This document shows positions 23,201 through 34,979 of a stretch of DNA of 64,000 nucleotides, in pieces. Every line of letters starts with the position of its first letter. The stretch's first letter is position 1. The notes below the pieces were generated by a model that saw only the letters and a program-made list of their open reading frames with translations, searched no databases and had not been told where the DNA came from. The position numbers were made by a program, and so were the translations under genes. The stretch lies in assembly GCA_026874595.1 (NCBI GenBank), contig CM049319.1, positions 39,129,473 through 39,193,472 of the forward strand, in the 5' to 3' direction. This DNA comes from Sipunculus nudus (taxonomy: Eukaryota > Annelida > Sipuncula > Golfingiida > Sipunculidae).

Positions 23201-25429
23201 AATAAAAAAATATTATTCAAATGCAAAAATGCAAATTAACATGATTATATATGATAAAATAATAACATTAATATAAACTTTTAATATTTGAAATGTTTTT
23301 AGTAAACTGTTTAATTATAAAAGTTGCATCCAAGCAGCTCTCAATTCTGATCTGTTTATAGCAAATATGTGACATTATGACCTTGTGTTCTATGAACTTG
23401 TATACAGCTGATTTATTGTGAAAATAACTCCAAATATCATAACATGACAATTATTAACAGTGCTTAACCGGTTGCTGTTTGGGACGCCCCCTGGACACCC
23501 GTCACAAAACTAATACGCTGTATTCATAAGCCATGATAACGCACGATGGACTCACCGTCCTAATCCAATTTTCCATGCTAATTATTTGCATTAAATATCT
23601 ATGCCACACCATTGAACACATTTCCATATGGTTCAAGGACACCCCTACCGTAAAGTTGATAATTTGTTATTTATTTACATGGGAATTTCTCATGAATATT
23701 AATTAAATTCTAATTAGGACTCTGTTGGCAAGCCGATTGGTTGAATTGAGTCGGCAAGTGTCACAAGGTCCGCCAACAAGCGCAAAGTTTAACTGACCGT
23801 GCCGTGTTGTTATGACAATAACTCATGTAAAACTTCCACAAATGTTTAGTATCTATCTAATTATTATCATTTTGGACTTAAAATGTAAATATTTCTCATT
23901 CCTAAAGCTATTTTCTGTGTTTATGATGCCTGTTATGAAGGCCGAGCGATGTCACAAATTTTCAAGATGGCGGCCGTCGGACTTGCCGCTCGATAGACCT
24001 TGTGCTTTGACAAATCTCAGAATATGTTTTGAACAAAATAGATATGAAAAGATGTTCAATAAAATTTACTTACTGAAATTCAAGAATGTTTATTATGTCT
24101 TAAGATAAAATAAGACGTCTGACATCGTTTTCACCCTGTTAACCATCATGCAATTCCACGGGGATTCCCCGAAAAAAACTGTCACCGGGCGACAGAACGG
24201 GAAATACACACTTTACCGGGAGTACCAAAATGATCTAAGTTAACATTACAAAGGTTGAAATACGTATATAAATGTTAGATTTTACCATTCTGGTGGACTT
24301 CTGGCTACTTTCATAGGGTTTAATACATATTTGATGGATAAATCTGTGAGTTTACATTTTTTTATCACCTTTCTTTGAAGTTCACCTGGTCTTAATTAGT
24401 TCTTCATACCTGAACAGGTAGGCAATTGCAATTTACCCTTATTTTTAATCAACATGATATTTCTTGTCAAATATACAAGTATTATTTTTTTTATAAATTT
24501 CTATGAACAAATCTTATATGGTTTTGTCCTAATTTATTTCAGGACTCCCCACTTATAATAACTTAAATAACCTTAATCATATTTCATTAACCTGTTTTAC
24601 CTAGATCCTCTATGACAATACACCAGGTACCGGCGGATGATAATTCCCTTATTGTTCCTAAATGCTACAATGTCTTCACTGGGATATACTGTAGACATTC
24701 ATGTAGAAATATGCTAAAACAACAAAGACAATATACTTACCTGAATTTACATAATTTACCTGGTTCTACTAATAGATATATGTGAAATTTATGATTGGTT
24801 AAGTCATTAACCTCTTGCTTGGTATTTCTGTAATATGTGTTTAAAATTTCATAAGGATCCACCAAAAATTGATCACATTATCAATCATAACAATAATGTA
24901 CAGTGTGTCAAAATTGAAAGTGTGAGAAACCTAGAATTAACCTGAACAGTAAGGGGGGTGTTTTGTGACAACCAAATACAAACAGTAAAGGGTTAATCGG
25001 CAGTGTGCCATTGTATACTTCAAAGAGCCCCTTAAAATGATTGCCAGTTTCCATGGTACCTAGAGTCTGATATAACCCAGGTTCCTTTTGACACAAAAAT
25101 GGCCACCCGGGTAAAATTAAAGAAAAGCACTGCAGCTATCATCACCAAAGTTATATCGATTATTTTATCAATAAAAGTAGTCTCATTAATTAAACTGTCA
25201 TTCAATCATTAGAATGTCACAACTTTTGCAGAGCTGTAAGCTCCATATTAAAATTTATGTTTGAAATGGTAAGTAATTAACAACCAGAAATTACCCTTAT
25301 AACATCAAATTTGTAAATGAACAAGCTGGTTATTCGTAGCATCACTACTTCATATGGGTCACTTGTTATATTATTACTGTACTAACAAGCTTCAGTTTAT
25401 TCATCTTCATTTCTTGTGTTTTCTTTCAG
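23201..25429. other. Intron with CpG-richer patch, no gene recognised
   Basis: This 2.2-kb stretch upstream of the next exon does not match the repeat families here. Between about 23460 and 24200 CpG is clearly commoner than elsewhere, and AAGATGGCGGC occurs at 23964-23974. No exon with matching splice phases was found. The end runs into the acceptor TTCTTGTGTTTTCTTTCAG. Confidence 0.45.
23964..23974 (+). promoter_or_regulatory. YY1-like motif AAGATGGCGGC
   Basis: AAGATGGCGGC is an exact match to the YY1 core known from many animal promoters. It lies in the CpG-richer patch of the third intron, which makes an internal promoter or a former promoter of a mobile element possible. There is no supporting TATA box, open frame or transcript evidence in the sequence. 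Confidence 0.3.
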
Positions 25430-25519
25430 AAGCGAGAACATTCACGCACTGCTTCCCTGCGATCCCATCATTCAAACAGTTCCTCAACTCAAACTAGTCC
25501 CAGGCATCCCCGTAAACAT
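25430..25519 (+). CDS. ARHGAP39: ARHGAP39 exon 3 in window
   Basis: A 90-nt exon, phase 0 in and out, with a strong acceptor (TTGTGTTTTCTTTCAG) and donor GTGAGT. It encodes 30 residues, KREHSRTASLRSHHSNSS followed by STQTSPRHPRKH. RTASL fits a basophilic kinase site (R-x-x-S type), and the segment is basic and Ser/His-rich. I recall no close human match for this part, so assignment rests on splice quality, phase agreement with both neighbours, and composition that runs smoothly into the His-rich start of the next exon. Function: disordered linker between the WW and MyTH4 domains (inference). Confidence 0.85.
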
Positions 25520-25829
25520 GTGAGTGATGATTTTGAGATTATCAGTGATAGTTCTTACACTCATTCCTGATTATACACTGTATATTATAAATAGTAGTAG
25601 CAGATATTAGTGTTGCATTCTAAATACAGAACACAGATTATCTCTAGCTATTTAAAGTGAGCATTTGTTGCTCCTCATTGAATAGCCCCAGTCCTCAGCA
25701 GAAGTTAATAAACACAAATTAGCCCAAACCATTTATGGAAATAGCAGTTCCTCCCCAGATATTGATCCTCCACATAGAGAGCCCCTAGACATTAGTGGAA
25801 GTTCACAGTTCCTCCACATGGATCAGCTC
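25520..25829. other. Intron, no feature recognised
   Basis: Short intron stretch after the donor. Early diverged copies of the 44-bp minisatellite (TCCTCCCCAGATATTGATCC, about 25750) appear near its end. Confidence 0.5.
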
Positions 25830-27250
25830 ATATATAGTTCCTAATATGAATCACCCCAAGGCATCAATTTAAGTATATAGTTCCTCAGCATGGATCACCC
25901 CAGAGCATCAATTTAAGTATATATTTCCTCCGCATGGATCACCTCAGAGCATCAATTTAAGTATATAGTTCCTCCTTACGGATCACCCCAGACCATCAAT
26001 TTAAGTTTATAGTTCCTCCACATGGATCGCCCCGGAGCAACAGTTTTGGTATATAGTTCCTCCGCATGGATCACTCGAGAGCATTAATTTGAAGTATATT
26101 GTTCCTCCGCATGGATCACTCCAGAGTATTAATTTAAGTATATAGTTCCTCCACATGGATCACCACAAGGCATTAATTTGAAGTATATAGTTTCTCCGCA
26201 TGGATCACCCCAGAGCATCAATTTAAGTATATAGTTCCTCCTCATGGATCACCACAAAGCATCAATTGAATTATACAGTTCCCCAACATGGATCATCCCA
26301 GAGCATCAATTTAAGTATTTAGTTCCTCCTTACGGATCACCCCAGACAATCAATTTAAGTTTATAGTTCCTCCACATGGATCACCCCAGAGCATCAATTT
26401 AAGTATAAAGTTCCTCCACATGGATCACCCCAGAGCATCAGTTTTGATATATAGTTCCTCCGCATGGATCACTCGAGAGCATTAATTTGAAGTATATAGT
26501 TCCTCCGCATGGATCACTCCAGAGTATCAATTTTAGTATATAGTTCCACCACATGGATCACCACAAGGCATCAATTTAAGTATGTAGTTTCACCGCATGG
26601 ATCACCCCAGAGCATCAATTTAAGTATATAGTTCCTCCACATGGATCACCACAAGGCATCAATTAAATTATACAGTTCCTCCACATGGATCACCCAAGAG
26701 CATCAATTTAAGTATATATTTCCTCCACATGGATCACCACAGAGCATCAATTTAAGTGTATAGTTCCTCCACATGGATCACCACAAGGCATCAATTTAAG
26801 TGTATAGTTTTCTTCACATGGATCACCCCTAGCCATCAATTTAAGTATATAGTTCCTCCGCATGGATCACTCCAGAGCATCAATTTAAGTATATAGTTCC
26901 TCCACATGGATCACCACAAGGCATCAATTTAAGTGTATAGTTTTCTCCACATGGATCACCCCTAGCCATCAATTTAAGTATATAGTTCCTCCACATGGAT
27001 CACTCCAGAGCATCAATTTAAGTATATAGTTCCTCCACATGGATCACCACAAGGCATCAATTTAAGTATATAGTTTCTCCGCATGGATCACCCCAGAGCA
27101 TCAATTTAAGTATATAGTTCCTCATGGATCACCACAAGGCATCAATTTAAGTGTATAGTTCCTCCACATGGATCACCCCAGAGCATCAATTTAAGTATAT
27201 AGTTCCTCCACATGGATCACCACAAGGTATCAATTTAAGTATATAGTTTT
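25830..27250 (+). repeat. 44-bp minisatellite, left part
   Basis: About 32 copies of a unit of about 44 bp: AGTTCCTCCACATGGATCAC followed by CCCAGAGCATCAATTTAAGT and ATAT. Variants (CACAAGGCATC, CCCTAGCCATC) occur in recurring groups. The array is cut at 27250 by the family 4 insertion and resumes at 33820. Confidence 0.93.
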
Positions 27251-27922
27251 TTGAGCCCTCAGCCCTTAGGCTGATGGGCTATTGTCGTCACCCAAGCTGT
27301 CCGTCCGTATGGCGTCTGTTAACTTTAACCTTGTGAGTGGGATATCTTGAAAAGCATTCACCGTCAGAATTTTATTTCCTCGGTAAAGATGTATATCGAC
27401 AAAATCTCTGTCAAGTTCGAAGATGGGTGACCTTGACCTATTTTTCTACATTTAAGAGCTGATTATAGAAAAACACTTAGATGCTTATTACTCAGGAACC
27501 ATTTGGTGGATTTTCACAAAACTTACTATGGTTATTGGGACTGATAGTCTGTACCTGTTACACAAGTTTGGTGGCGCCACCTACAATTTCTGATTTTTAA
27601 TGAATTTTTATCGGATTTGTCAACTTTGGGCTTTTGAGCGGGATATCTCTAAAAGGATTCACCGTAGGAACTTTATTTTTTCGGTGAAGATGTATATGGA
27701 CAAAATCTCGGTCAAGTTAGAAGATGGGTGACCTTAACCTATTTTTCTACGTTTTAGAGCTGATTATAGAAAAAACATTTAGAAGCTTATTTCTCAGGAA
27801 CCATTGGGTGGATTTTCACAATACTTACCATGATCATAGGGACTGATGGTCTGTAACTGCTGCAAAAGTTTGGGGGTGCCACCTACCATTTCTGATTTTT
27901 AATGAATTTTTCTTGGATTTTT

Positions 27923-30900
27923 AGCGAACCTGTTAGCTTATGCGATGGTGTGGCGTTGTCCGGCGTCCGTCGGCCATCGTCCGTCGTCTGTACGTTAACC
28001 TATACTATCTTGAAAATGGCAAGAGTTAGCATCGCGAAATTTTATGCAAAAAATTAGTCTTTGAAAAAACTCTATCGGATTTTGCTTATTTTTTGGCTAA
28101 TTGCATTTTCTTAGATATTATAGGGAAAAAGCTAAAAAAGCTTTAAAAAATTTTCTTCTCCAAAACTGTTCAGCCAAATTGTCCAATATTTCACAGAAAT
28201 GATTCCTGGAACAATCTCTCTCAAGTTTGTTTGAATGGTTTAAGTTCGGTGATTTTTGGCCAAGTTACAGGAAGTTGAACTTAGTCATCTGTCCAAAAAA
28301 GCATACTAAAATTACAATCTCAGAAATGGCTGGAGCTATCATCACCAAATTTTATGCCAATGTTGGTCACATGAGTCATATCTGAAATTCAGGAATTGGT
28401 GGCGCCACCTGCATCAGCCTTTTTTGTATGGGGGTCATTAGTGCCTGTATCATACTGACTGCTGCAAAAAACTTCTTCTCTGAAACCATATGGCCAAATT
28501 GTTAAATATTGCACAGAAATGATCCTAGGGTAGTGCTTTCTGAATTTTGTTCAAATGGTCTTAGTTCAGTGACTTTTGGCTGAGTTATGGGGGGCTGAAT
28601 TTAGTCATATGCCATTACAGCCCATTTTAGCTCAGTGGCTACAAAGAAATTCTTCTCAAAAACCATCGGCCTTTTTTGTATGGGGGTCATTAGTGCCTGT
28701 ATCATACTGACTGCTGCAAAAAAATTCTTCTCTGAAACCATATGGCCAAATTCTTAAATCTCACACATAAATTATCCTTAGATGTTGATAATTCAAGTTT
28801 GTTCAAATGGTTTTGGTTCAGTAAATTTTGGCTGAGTTATGGGAAGCTTAACTTAGCCATTTTGCTGAATTTTCCCATTTGTAGAGCCAATGATTTTCCG
28901 TGATCGCGGGAAACGGACGGAATTCGCGGAAAACGCATTTTGAAACGGAATTTGCAACTTGACACGGAGTCTGGGTAACCTGGAAAAAAATTAGAATTTT
29001 CTTCACTAAGTAACATGATATCGGCATTTCCAATTCCTAAGAGCTTTCAGAAATCCAGAATCGTTTAATATCAGTTTGCCATGGTGACCTGCACCACATT
29101 TACTGTCAAATAGAGGCCCCTGCGTTGGCTATCAAACATCGTAGCTCGCATGACTGTATGTAGTGACCCATGGCTTAACGTAACAGGCGTCAGGTGTGAC
29201 CCGCGAGTCGACCGTAAAACATGCAATGTGCCTGACCTTTAGGCTTATTAATATTCAGACACGCGACCCCTTACGATTCAGGGGAATCCCCTGCTTTCAA
29301 ACGGCAATGCCCAGAACGCAGTGCGCCCGACTTTGTAATGCATGCAAAATGTCAAAGGTCTGCCTTTTTGGGAAAATAATCACGCTGAATGCAAACTTTG
29401 TCCAGTTTAATCAAAACTAAAGCGGTATTCTAACTCATCTATACGCCCACGTCATAACTGGTCAAACAGGAGGCATTCTTCAAAGCCTTCTCCGCTAGAA
29501 AGCGATAGAGTCACGTGAACTTTTGTCAAAAATAGGAGTAGGTACTTTGCATAATTTATGCGTTGACCTTAATTAATATGCCCAAGAACAAGCTGTCCCC
29601 GTTTCCTTGACAGCGCATTCACTTGTGTTCGTTTTCAAAGTAAGCTCGCTTGTGTATCATATCGCCGCGCGCAGTGAATCTCTTACATGCCCGCGCTTGA
29701 CATGTCACAGAGGAACCGGCACTTTCTTTTCACAGAAATATAACGCCAGTTTTTGCGAAATCGTATTTAATTGAATGAAACCTGGGTTTTGTTCACTTTG
29801 CAACAATTTTTATATAACTTGAGTCGACAGAATGATGTCGTGCCCATGTAAGTTAATATACTTTGACAGTATAAACAGTCAATGAGATCGTCGATCGTGA
29901 AGTTTTATGATTCAGATTGGGAACGGTGTAAATGCAAATGCCCAATAAAGATAGACAGAAGCCTGAAATTATGAGAGTAAATATAAAAAAAAGAATTATG
30001 TTGTTTTATTTTTTTTTCTTTGGTAATTTTATTTTACTTTACACACAATTTGTTACAATATGTGCCACCACAAATTTCATTGAGAACTGGCCATTGCTGA
30101 GAGTGCTACCATGTACATGTGTGCAGCTGAGCACTTCAGCCTCTTAACAGTCCTTGTTGACAGCATGTCATTTATTATCCTTGGCTGGGGAACTACTTGC
30201 TGATTCATGGAACACGTTTAACATGTGCAGGAATGCACCGACACCTAATAAATACTGTTGTAATAATTAATTTATAAATGTTACCTGTAAATTCAGAGGG
30301 TCAGAATTGGAAAACTAAATTAGCATGAGCAGTTCTGAATACACTAAACAGTCGGGCCTAACTTGAATATCGCATTCTTGTCATAATGTAACATGTCACA
30401 TTAAAAGATTAAATATGAACTGTTTTTTCTTTTTTATTTTTAATAAGAATAATGAATGAGCAGATTATATACAATAATTGTTCCTGTTACAGTCTCAGCT
30501 AAGGTACTGGTAATAAAATCTGCAATTGGCTTGAACTGAATTTTTAGCAATGAATGAAATTTTACATACACAACATTTTTCCCATTCCATTAGATCTGTT
30601 CACAGTAGTGTAAAAATGTGCATTACAAGTTACATTAAGACGACATATATTTATATCTTTTTATATGATTTAAAAACAGTAAAATAAACTAATCTTTACA
30701 GCAAAAATAATAGATCTGGTTCCCAGGAATATGAAACGGAATTGAAACGGAATTTGGTGATGAATGAAACGGAAAAGCCTGGTTTTTGAAACGGAAAATC
30801 ATTGGCTCTACATTTGAGACCTGCAAAACATTTTTGACTGACGCCACTGAGGCCAATTTGTTTAATATTTTACAGGAATGATCCCCTGAATAATTCTTAT

Positions 30901-33465
30901 AATAATTGTCTTTTATGGTTCCAAAGAATGAATTTTGGCTGAATTATAAAGATAGAATTGAGTCATTTTACCATATATGTTAGCTGTGTGAAGCAGATAC
31001 ATCTAGCCTGGCACCAGTTTATCAGCATCCATTACATAATGCCTCTAGACATTTAGATTTCAGGTTATCTATGGTTAATATTGACAAGAATGTTTTTTAA
31101 AAGCTTTTAAAAAATGTGTATTTATGCTAAATAAATGCTGTGTTTACAATCACAGGTATACAGCTCTCTGTGGGTGTATAAAGATGGCTGTACATGGATT
31201 ATAAATAATTGGTATCTATACTCAACTTTATTCAAGATTTTGCCATCAGTGAGATGTATCTGAATTATAATTTTGCATTCAATATGCATCTGTAGTAATT
31301 TTTAGCGAACCTGTGAGCAAATGCGATGGTTTGGCATCGTCTGTCGTCGTCGTTAACCCATACTATTTTGAAAACAACTATTGCTAGTATCATGAAATTT
31401 AATGCCAAAAATTAGCCATCTGAAAAACTCTGCATTTTCTTAGATTTTATAGAGAAAAAGCTAAAAAACCTTTAAAAATCTTCTCCTCCGAAACAGTCAA
31501 GCCAAATTGTTCAATATTTCACAGAAATAGTCTTTTATACCATCTCTCTCAAGTTTGTTCGAATGGTTCAAGTTTGGTGAATTTTGGCCAAGTTACAGGA
31601 AGTTAAACTTAGCTAACTGTCCAAAAAAGCATACTAAAATGGCAATCTCAGAAATGGCTGGAGCTATCAACACCAAATTTTTATGCCAGTGTTGGTCACA
31701 TGAGTCATATATGAAATTCAGGTATTGGTGGCACCACCTGCATTGACCTTTTTTTGTACAGGGGTCATTGGTCATCTGTACATTAACCCATAATTTCTCA
31801 GGAATAGCAGGAGCTACCATCCCTAGATTTAATGCAATAATCTGTCATATATCAAATGTTGTGGTATTCAGCTTATTTTTTTTGCTATCTGTATTTACTT
31901 AGATTTCATAGGGAAAAGGCTGAAAAAACCTTTAAAAGTCTTCTTCTTGTAAATGGTCCTGCCAAATTGTTCAATATTTTACAAAAAATGATCCAAGAGG
32001 CAAGCCCTTTCAAGTTTGTTCAAATGGTTTGCATTTGATGAATGTAAGTGGTGTTACATGAATTTGTACAGTCATTTGGCCAATTAAGCATACTGACATA
32101 GTAATCTCAGAAATGACAGAAGCTAGCATTACCAAGTATTGTGGAAATGTTGGTCACATGACTCATATTTGAAGTTGCAGATTTTGTGGTGCCATCTGCA
32201 TTGACCTGTTTTTTATTAGCAAAAACCTCATAATTTTAGCCTCTTTCAGTGTAAAATGTTTATGATGAAACTGTCAAGTTGAATCATTCAATTTTTCAAA
32301 AGAATTATCCTAGGACATGGTTCTTTCGATCATATCAGAAAAGCTTAAGTTGGTCTTATGGCCATTATTATGTCTATTTCAAACTGAGGACTGCAAAACT
32401 GTTCTTCTACAAAATTTGTTTCAATTATAACTTCTGTAACATTGCACAAAAATTATTCTTAGGTGGCCTTTGTTCAAGTTTACTTGAATGATTTTTGGCA
32501 GAATTATTGGACCTTTCACAATGAAAGAACTGCATCTTTTGTTATTTTAGATATTTTGATAATAAGTTATGAATATGTCAGCTTGAAAAAAAGCATTTCA
32601 GCCAAAGTCTTTCAGTATGTGTAAACAGATTGACCAACAGACCAAGATTGTGTTTGTATCTTTAAATAGGTTGAGAAACTGCTAACTGCTTCAGATTTGG
32701 CTCGATCAAGAGTTCATTCAGTGCAGTTAGATATAGGTCAAGAGTTCAGTCAGTGCAGCCAAGCACAAGGCATGTGATCACCTCATGGGTGACATGTGAA
32801 CACCTCATGGCCACCATGTGATCACCTCATGGGTGTCATGCCCCTCAGGGCTGCATGTGGACTACCAACTGTGTCAGATTATGCAACAGGTCAAGAGTTC
32901 ATTCAGTGCAGCCAGGTACAGGTCAAAAGTTCACTCAGTCTAGCCAGGTGCAGGTCATGAGTTCACTTAGTGCAGTAGCCTGAGCCAGCTAGCAAATTTG
33001 TCACAGTTCACTCGGGGCAACTGCCTTTCTCACCTAAGCCTGGTCAGCCCCATGCATCAGACTCAAGGTAAGTTTGATGTATTGGCCTGATATTTTGACC
33101 AGTCTATGTGTCTTTGATGGCTTTCTCGTTCACAAGACAGGTGTCGCCACCTACAATGACTTTTGCACAGTGTATGTGCCTGCTTATTTCTACAGAGGAA
33201 TTTGATATATCAGCCTGAAATTGGGCATATGTATATATCTCTGATAGCTTTGTTGTATACAAGACTGGTGGTGCCAGCTACAATCATTTTTGTGTTGTGT
33301 GCACCCATGCCAGAATTTTAGCAGTGATGTTTGTGTAATTGTTTCTTATTCAAAATGTTTAGTACTTGCATTGTTCATGTATGTGAGAAGTAATGGGCCA
33401 GCATTGAAGCATTATACCTGGTGTATTTTCTAATGCACAGGTTCGCACTAGGCCTGTTGGGCTTG
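27923..33465 (+). mobile_element. Family 1 composite element, nested in family 4
   Basis: The 5' end AGCGAACCTGTTAGCTTATG (27923) follows GGATTTTT. The 3' end is CACAGGTTCGCACTAGGCCT, then GTTGGGCTTG ending at 33465. A second 5' end (AGCGAACCTGTGAGCAAATG, 31304) lies inside, so two copies share one 3' end. The interior has ~120-bp repeated blocks (GCCAAATTGTCCAATATTTC and others), TGTGATCACCTCATGGG repeats near 32770-32840, and CAAGAGTTCACTCAGTGCAG units. A TIR transposon is nested at 28882-30810. Confidence 0.75.
28876..30816. mobile_element. DNA transposon with perfect 20-bp TIRs
   Basis: The element is 28882-30810 (1929 bp). Its ends, TAGAGCCAATGATTTTCCGT and the exact inverted complement at 30791-30810, are perfect 20-bp TIRs. 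CATTTG flanks both sides (28876-28881, 30811-30816), a 6-bp duplication if the TIR starts at TAGAG; alignment allows 4-6 bp. Excision restores the family 1 sequence seen at about 44850. GAAACGGAA-like motifs cluster inside both ends (28908-28950; 30730-30795). Small open frames occur, but none resembles a transposase I know, so superfamily is undetermined and it is probably non-autonomous. It is GC-richer at about 29100-29700 than its surroundings. Confidence 0.8.
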
Positions 33466-33819
33466 TTCAATTTTGGCCTTGTGAGTGGGATATCTAAAAG
33501 GATTCACAATAGGAATTTTATTTCTTTGGTGAAGATGTATATCGACAAAATCTCGGTCAAGTTCGAAGATGGTTGACATTGACCTCCTTTTCAAGATCAC
33601 AGAGCTTATAATAGAATAAAACTTAGAAGCTTATGTTCAGGAAGCATTTGATGGATTGTTATGAATCATGGTACATACCTCTCCATTTTAAATTTATAAC
33701 TGAGACATGTACAGATATACATCCTTGTGAGAACAGATATTTAGTACTTGTTACTGTTACCACCTCTAAACACTATTCTTTTGGCTGAGGGCTTTTGTCA
33801 GCTTCTGCTGATATTCTAG

Positions 33820-34795
33820 TCTCCACATGGATCACCCCTAGCCATCAATTTAAGTATATATTTCCTCCTCATGGATCACTCCAGAGCATCTATTTAAGTA
33901 TATATTTCCTCCACATGGATCACCCCTAGCCATCAATTTAAGTATATAGTTCCTCCACATGGATCACCCCAGAGCATCAATTTAAGAATATATTTCCTCC
34001 ACATGGATCACCACAAGGCATCAATTTAATTGTATAGTTTTCTCCACATGGATCACCCCTAGCCACCAATTTAAGTATATATTTCCTTTTCATGGATCAC
34101 CCATAGGCATCAGTTTAAGTATATAGTTCCTCCACATGGATCACCCCAGAGCATCAATTTAAGTATATTGTTCCTCTACATGGATCACACGAGAGCATCA
34201 ATTTAAGTATATAGTTCCTCCACATGGATCACCCCAGAGCATCAATTTAAGTATATAGTTCCTCTACATGGATCACCCCAGAGCATCAATTTTAGTATAT
34301 AGTTCCTCCACATGGATCACCCCAGAGCATCAATTTTAGTATATAGTTCCTCCGCATGGATCACCCCAGAGCATCAATTTTAGTATATAGTTACTCTACA
34401 TGGATCACCTGAGAGCATTAATTTGAAGTATATAGTTCCTCCGCATGGATCACTCCAGAGCATCAATTTAAGTATATAGTTCCTCCACATGGATCACCAC
34501 AAGGCATCAATTTAAGTATATAGTTCCTCCACATGGATCACCCCTAGGCATCAGTTTAAGTATATAGTTCCTCCTCATGGATCACCACAAGGCATTAATT
34601 TAAGTATATAGTTCCTTCACATGGATCACCCTAGAGCATCAATTTAAGTGTATAGTTCCTCCACATGGATCACCCCTAGGCATCAATTTAAGTGTATAGT
34701 TTTCTCCACATGGATCACCTCTAGGCATCAATTTAAGTATATAGTTCCTCCTCATGGATCACCACAAGGCATTAGTTTAAGTATGTAGTTCCTGG
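33820..34795 (+). repeat. 44-bp minisatellite, right part
   Basis: About 22 more copies of the unit in 25830-27250, starting within a unit at CTCCACATGGATCACCCCTA. Together the two parts make one array of about 2.4 kb. Confidence 0.93.
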
Positions 34796-34979
34796 AAAAT
34801 GGTGTTCCGGATTTGCTTCTTAATATAGGACAGACAGGTCATTATGGTATGATTGCAATTTAGTTTAAGGTTTATGATTTAGCTTTCAAGGTGAAGTAGA
34901 CTATGTTGTGTTAATATTTAATATTATATTCTTTTCTATCTACTTTTGTTTAAATGGAATACAATATTTCTGTTTTTTT

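Larger units (their letters stand above)
27251..33819 (+). mobile_element. Family 4 Helitron/Helentron-like element, nested in the minisatellite
   Basis: The 5' end is TTGAGCCCTCAGCCCTTAGG. The 3' end is TTGGCTGAGGGCTTTTGTCA, GCTTCTGCTGA, TATT and CTAG (33816-33819). GAGCCCTCAGCC is the inverted complement of GGCTGAGGGCT. TCAGC-TTCT-GCTGA can fold just before CTAG. Two units of about 305 bp (with GGTGGCGCCACCTACAATTT at about 27570) follow a CTGTCCGTCCGT block. At 27922 it is interrupted by a family 1 element, and it resumes at 33466 (TTCAATTTTGGCCTTGTGAG). Its own target was the 44-bp array. Confidence 0.8.

Noticed and set aside
25830-27250. Regular repeats with the look of a CRISPR array
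   Set aside because: The 44-bp unit is continuous, with no unique spacers, and lies in an animal intron.
29196-29420. Frame of 74 codons with several cysteines inside the TIR transposon
   Set aside because: Cysteine and histidine spacing does not match a known zinc finger or THAP domain, and no transposase core accompanies it.
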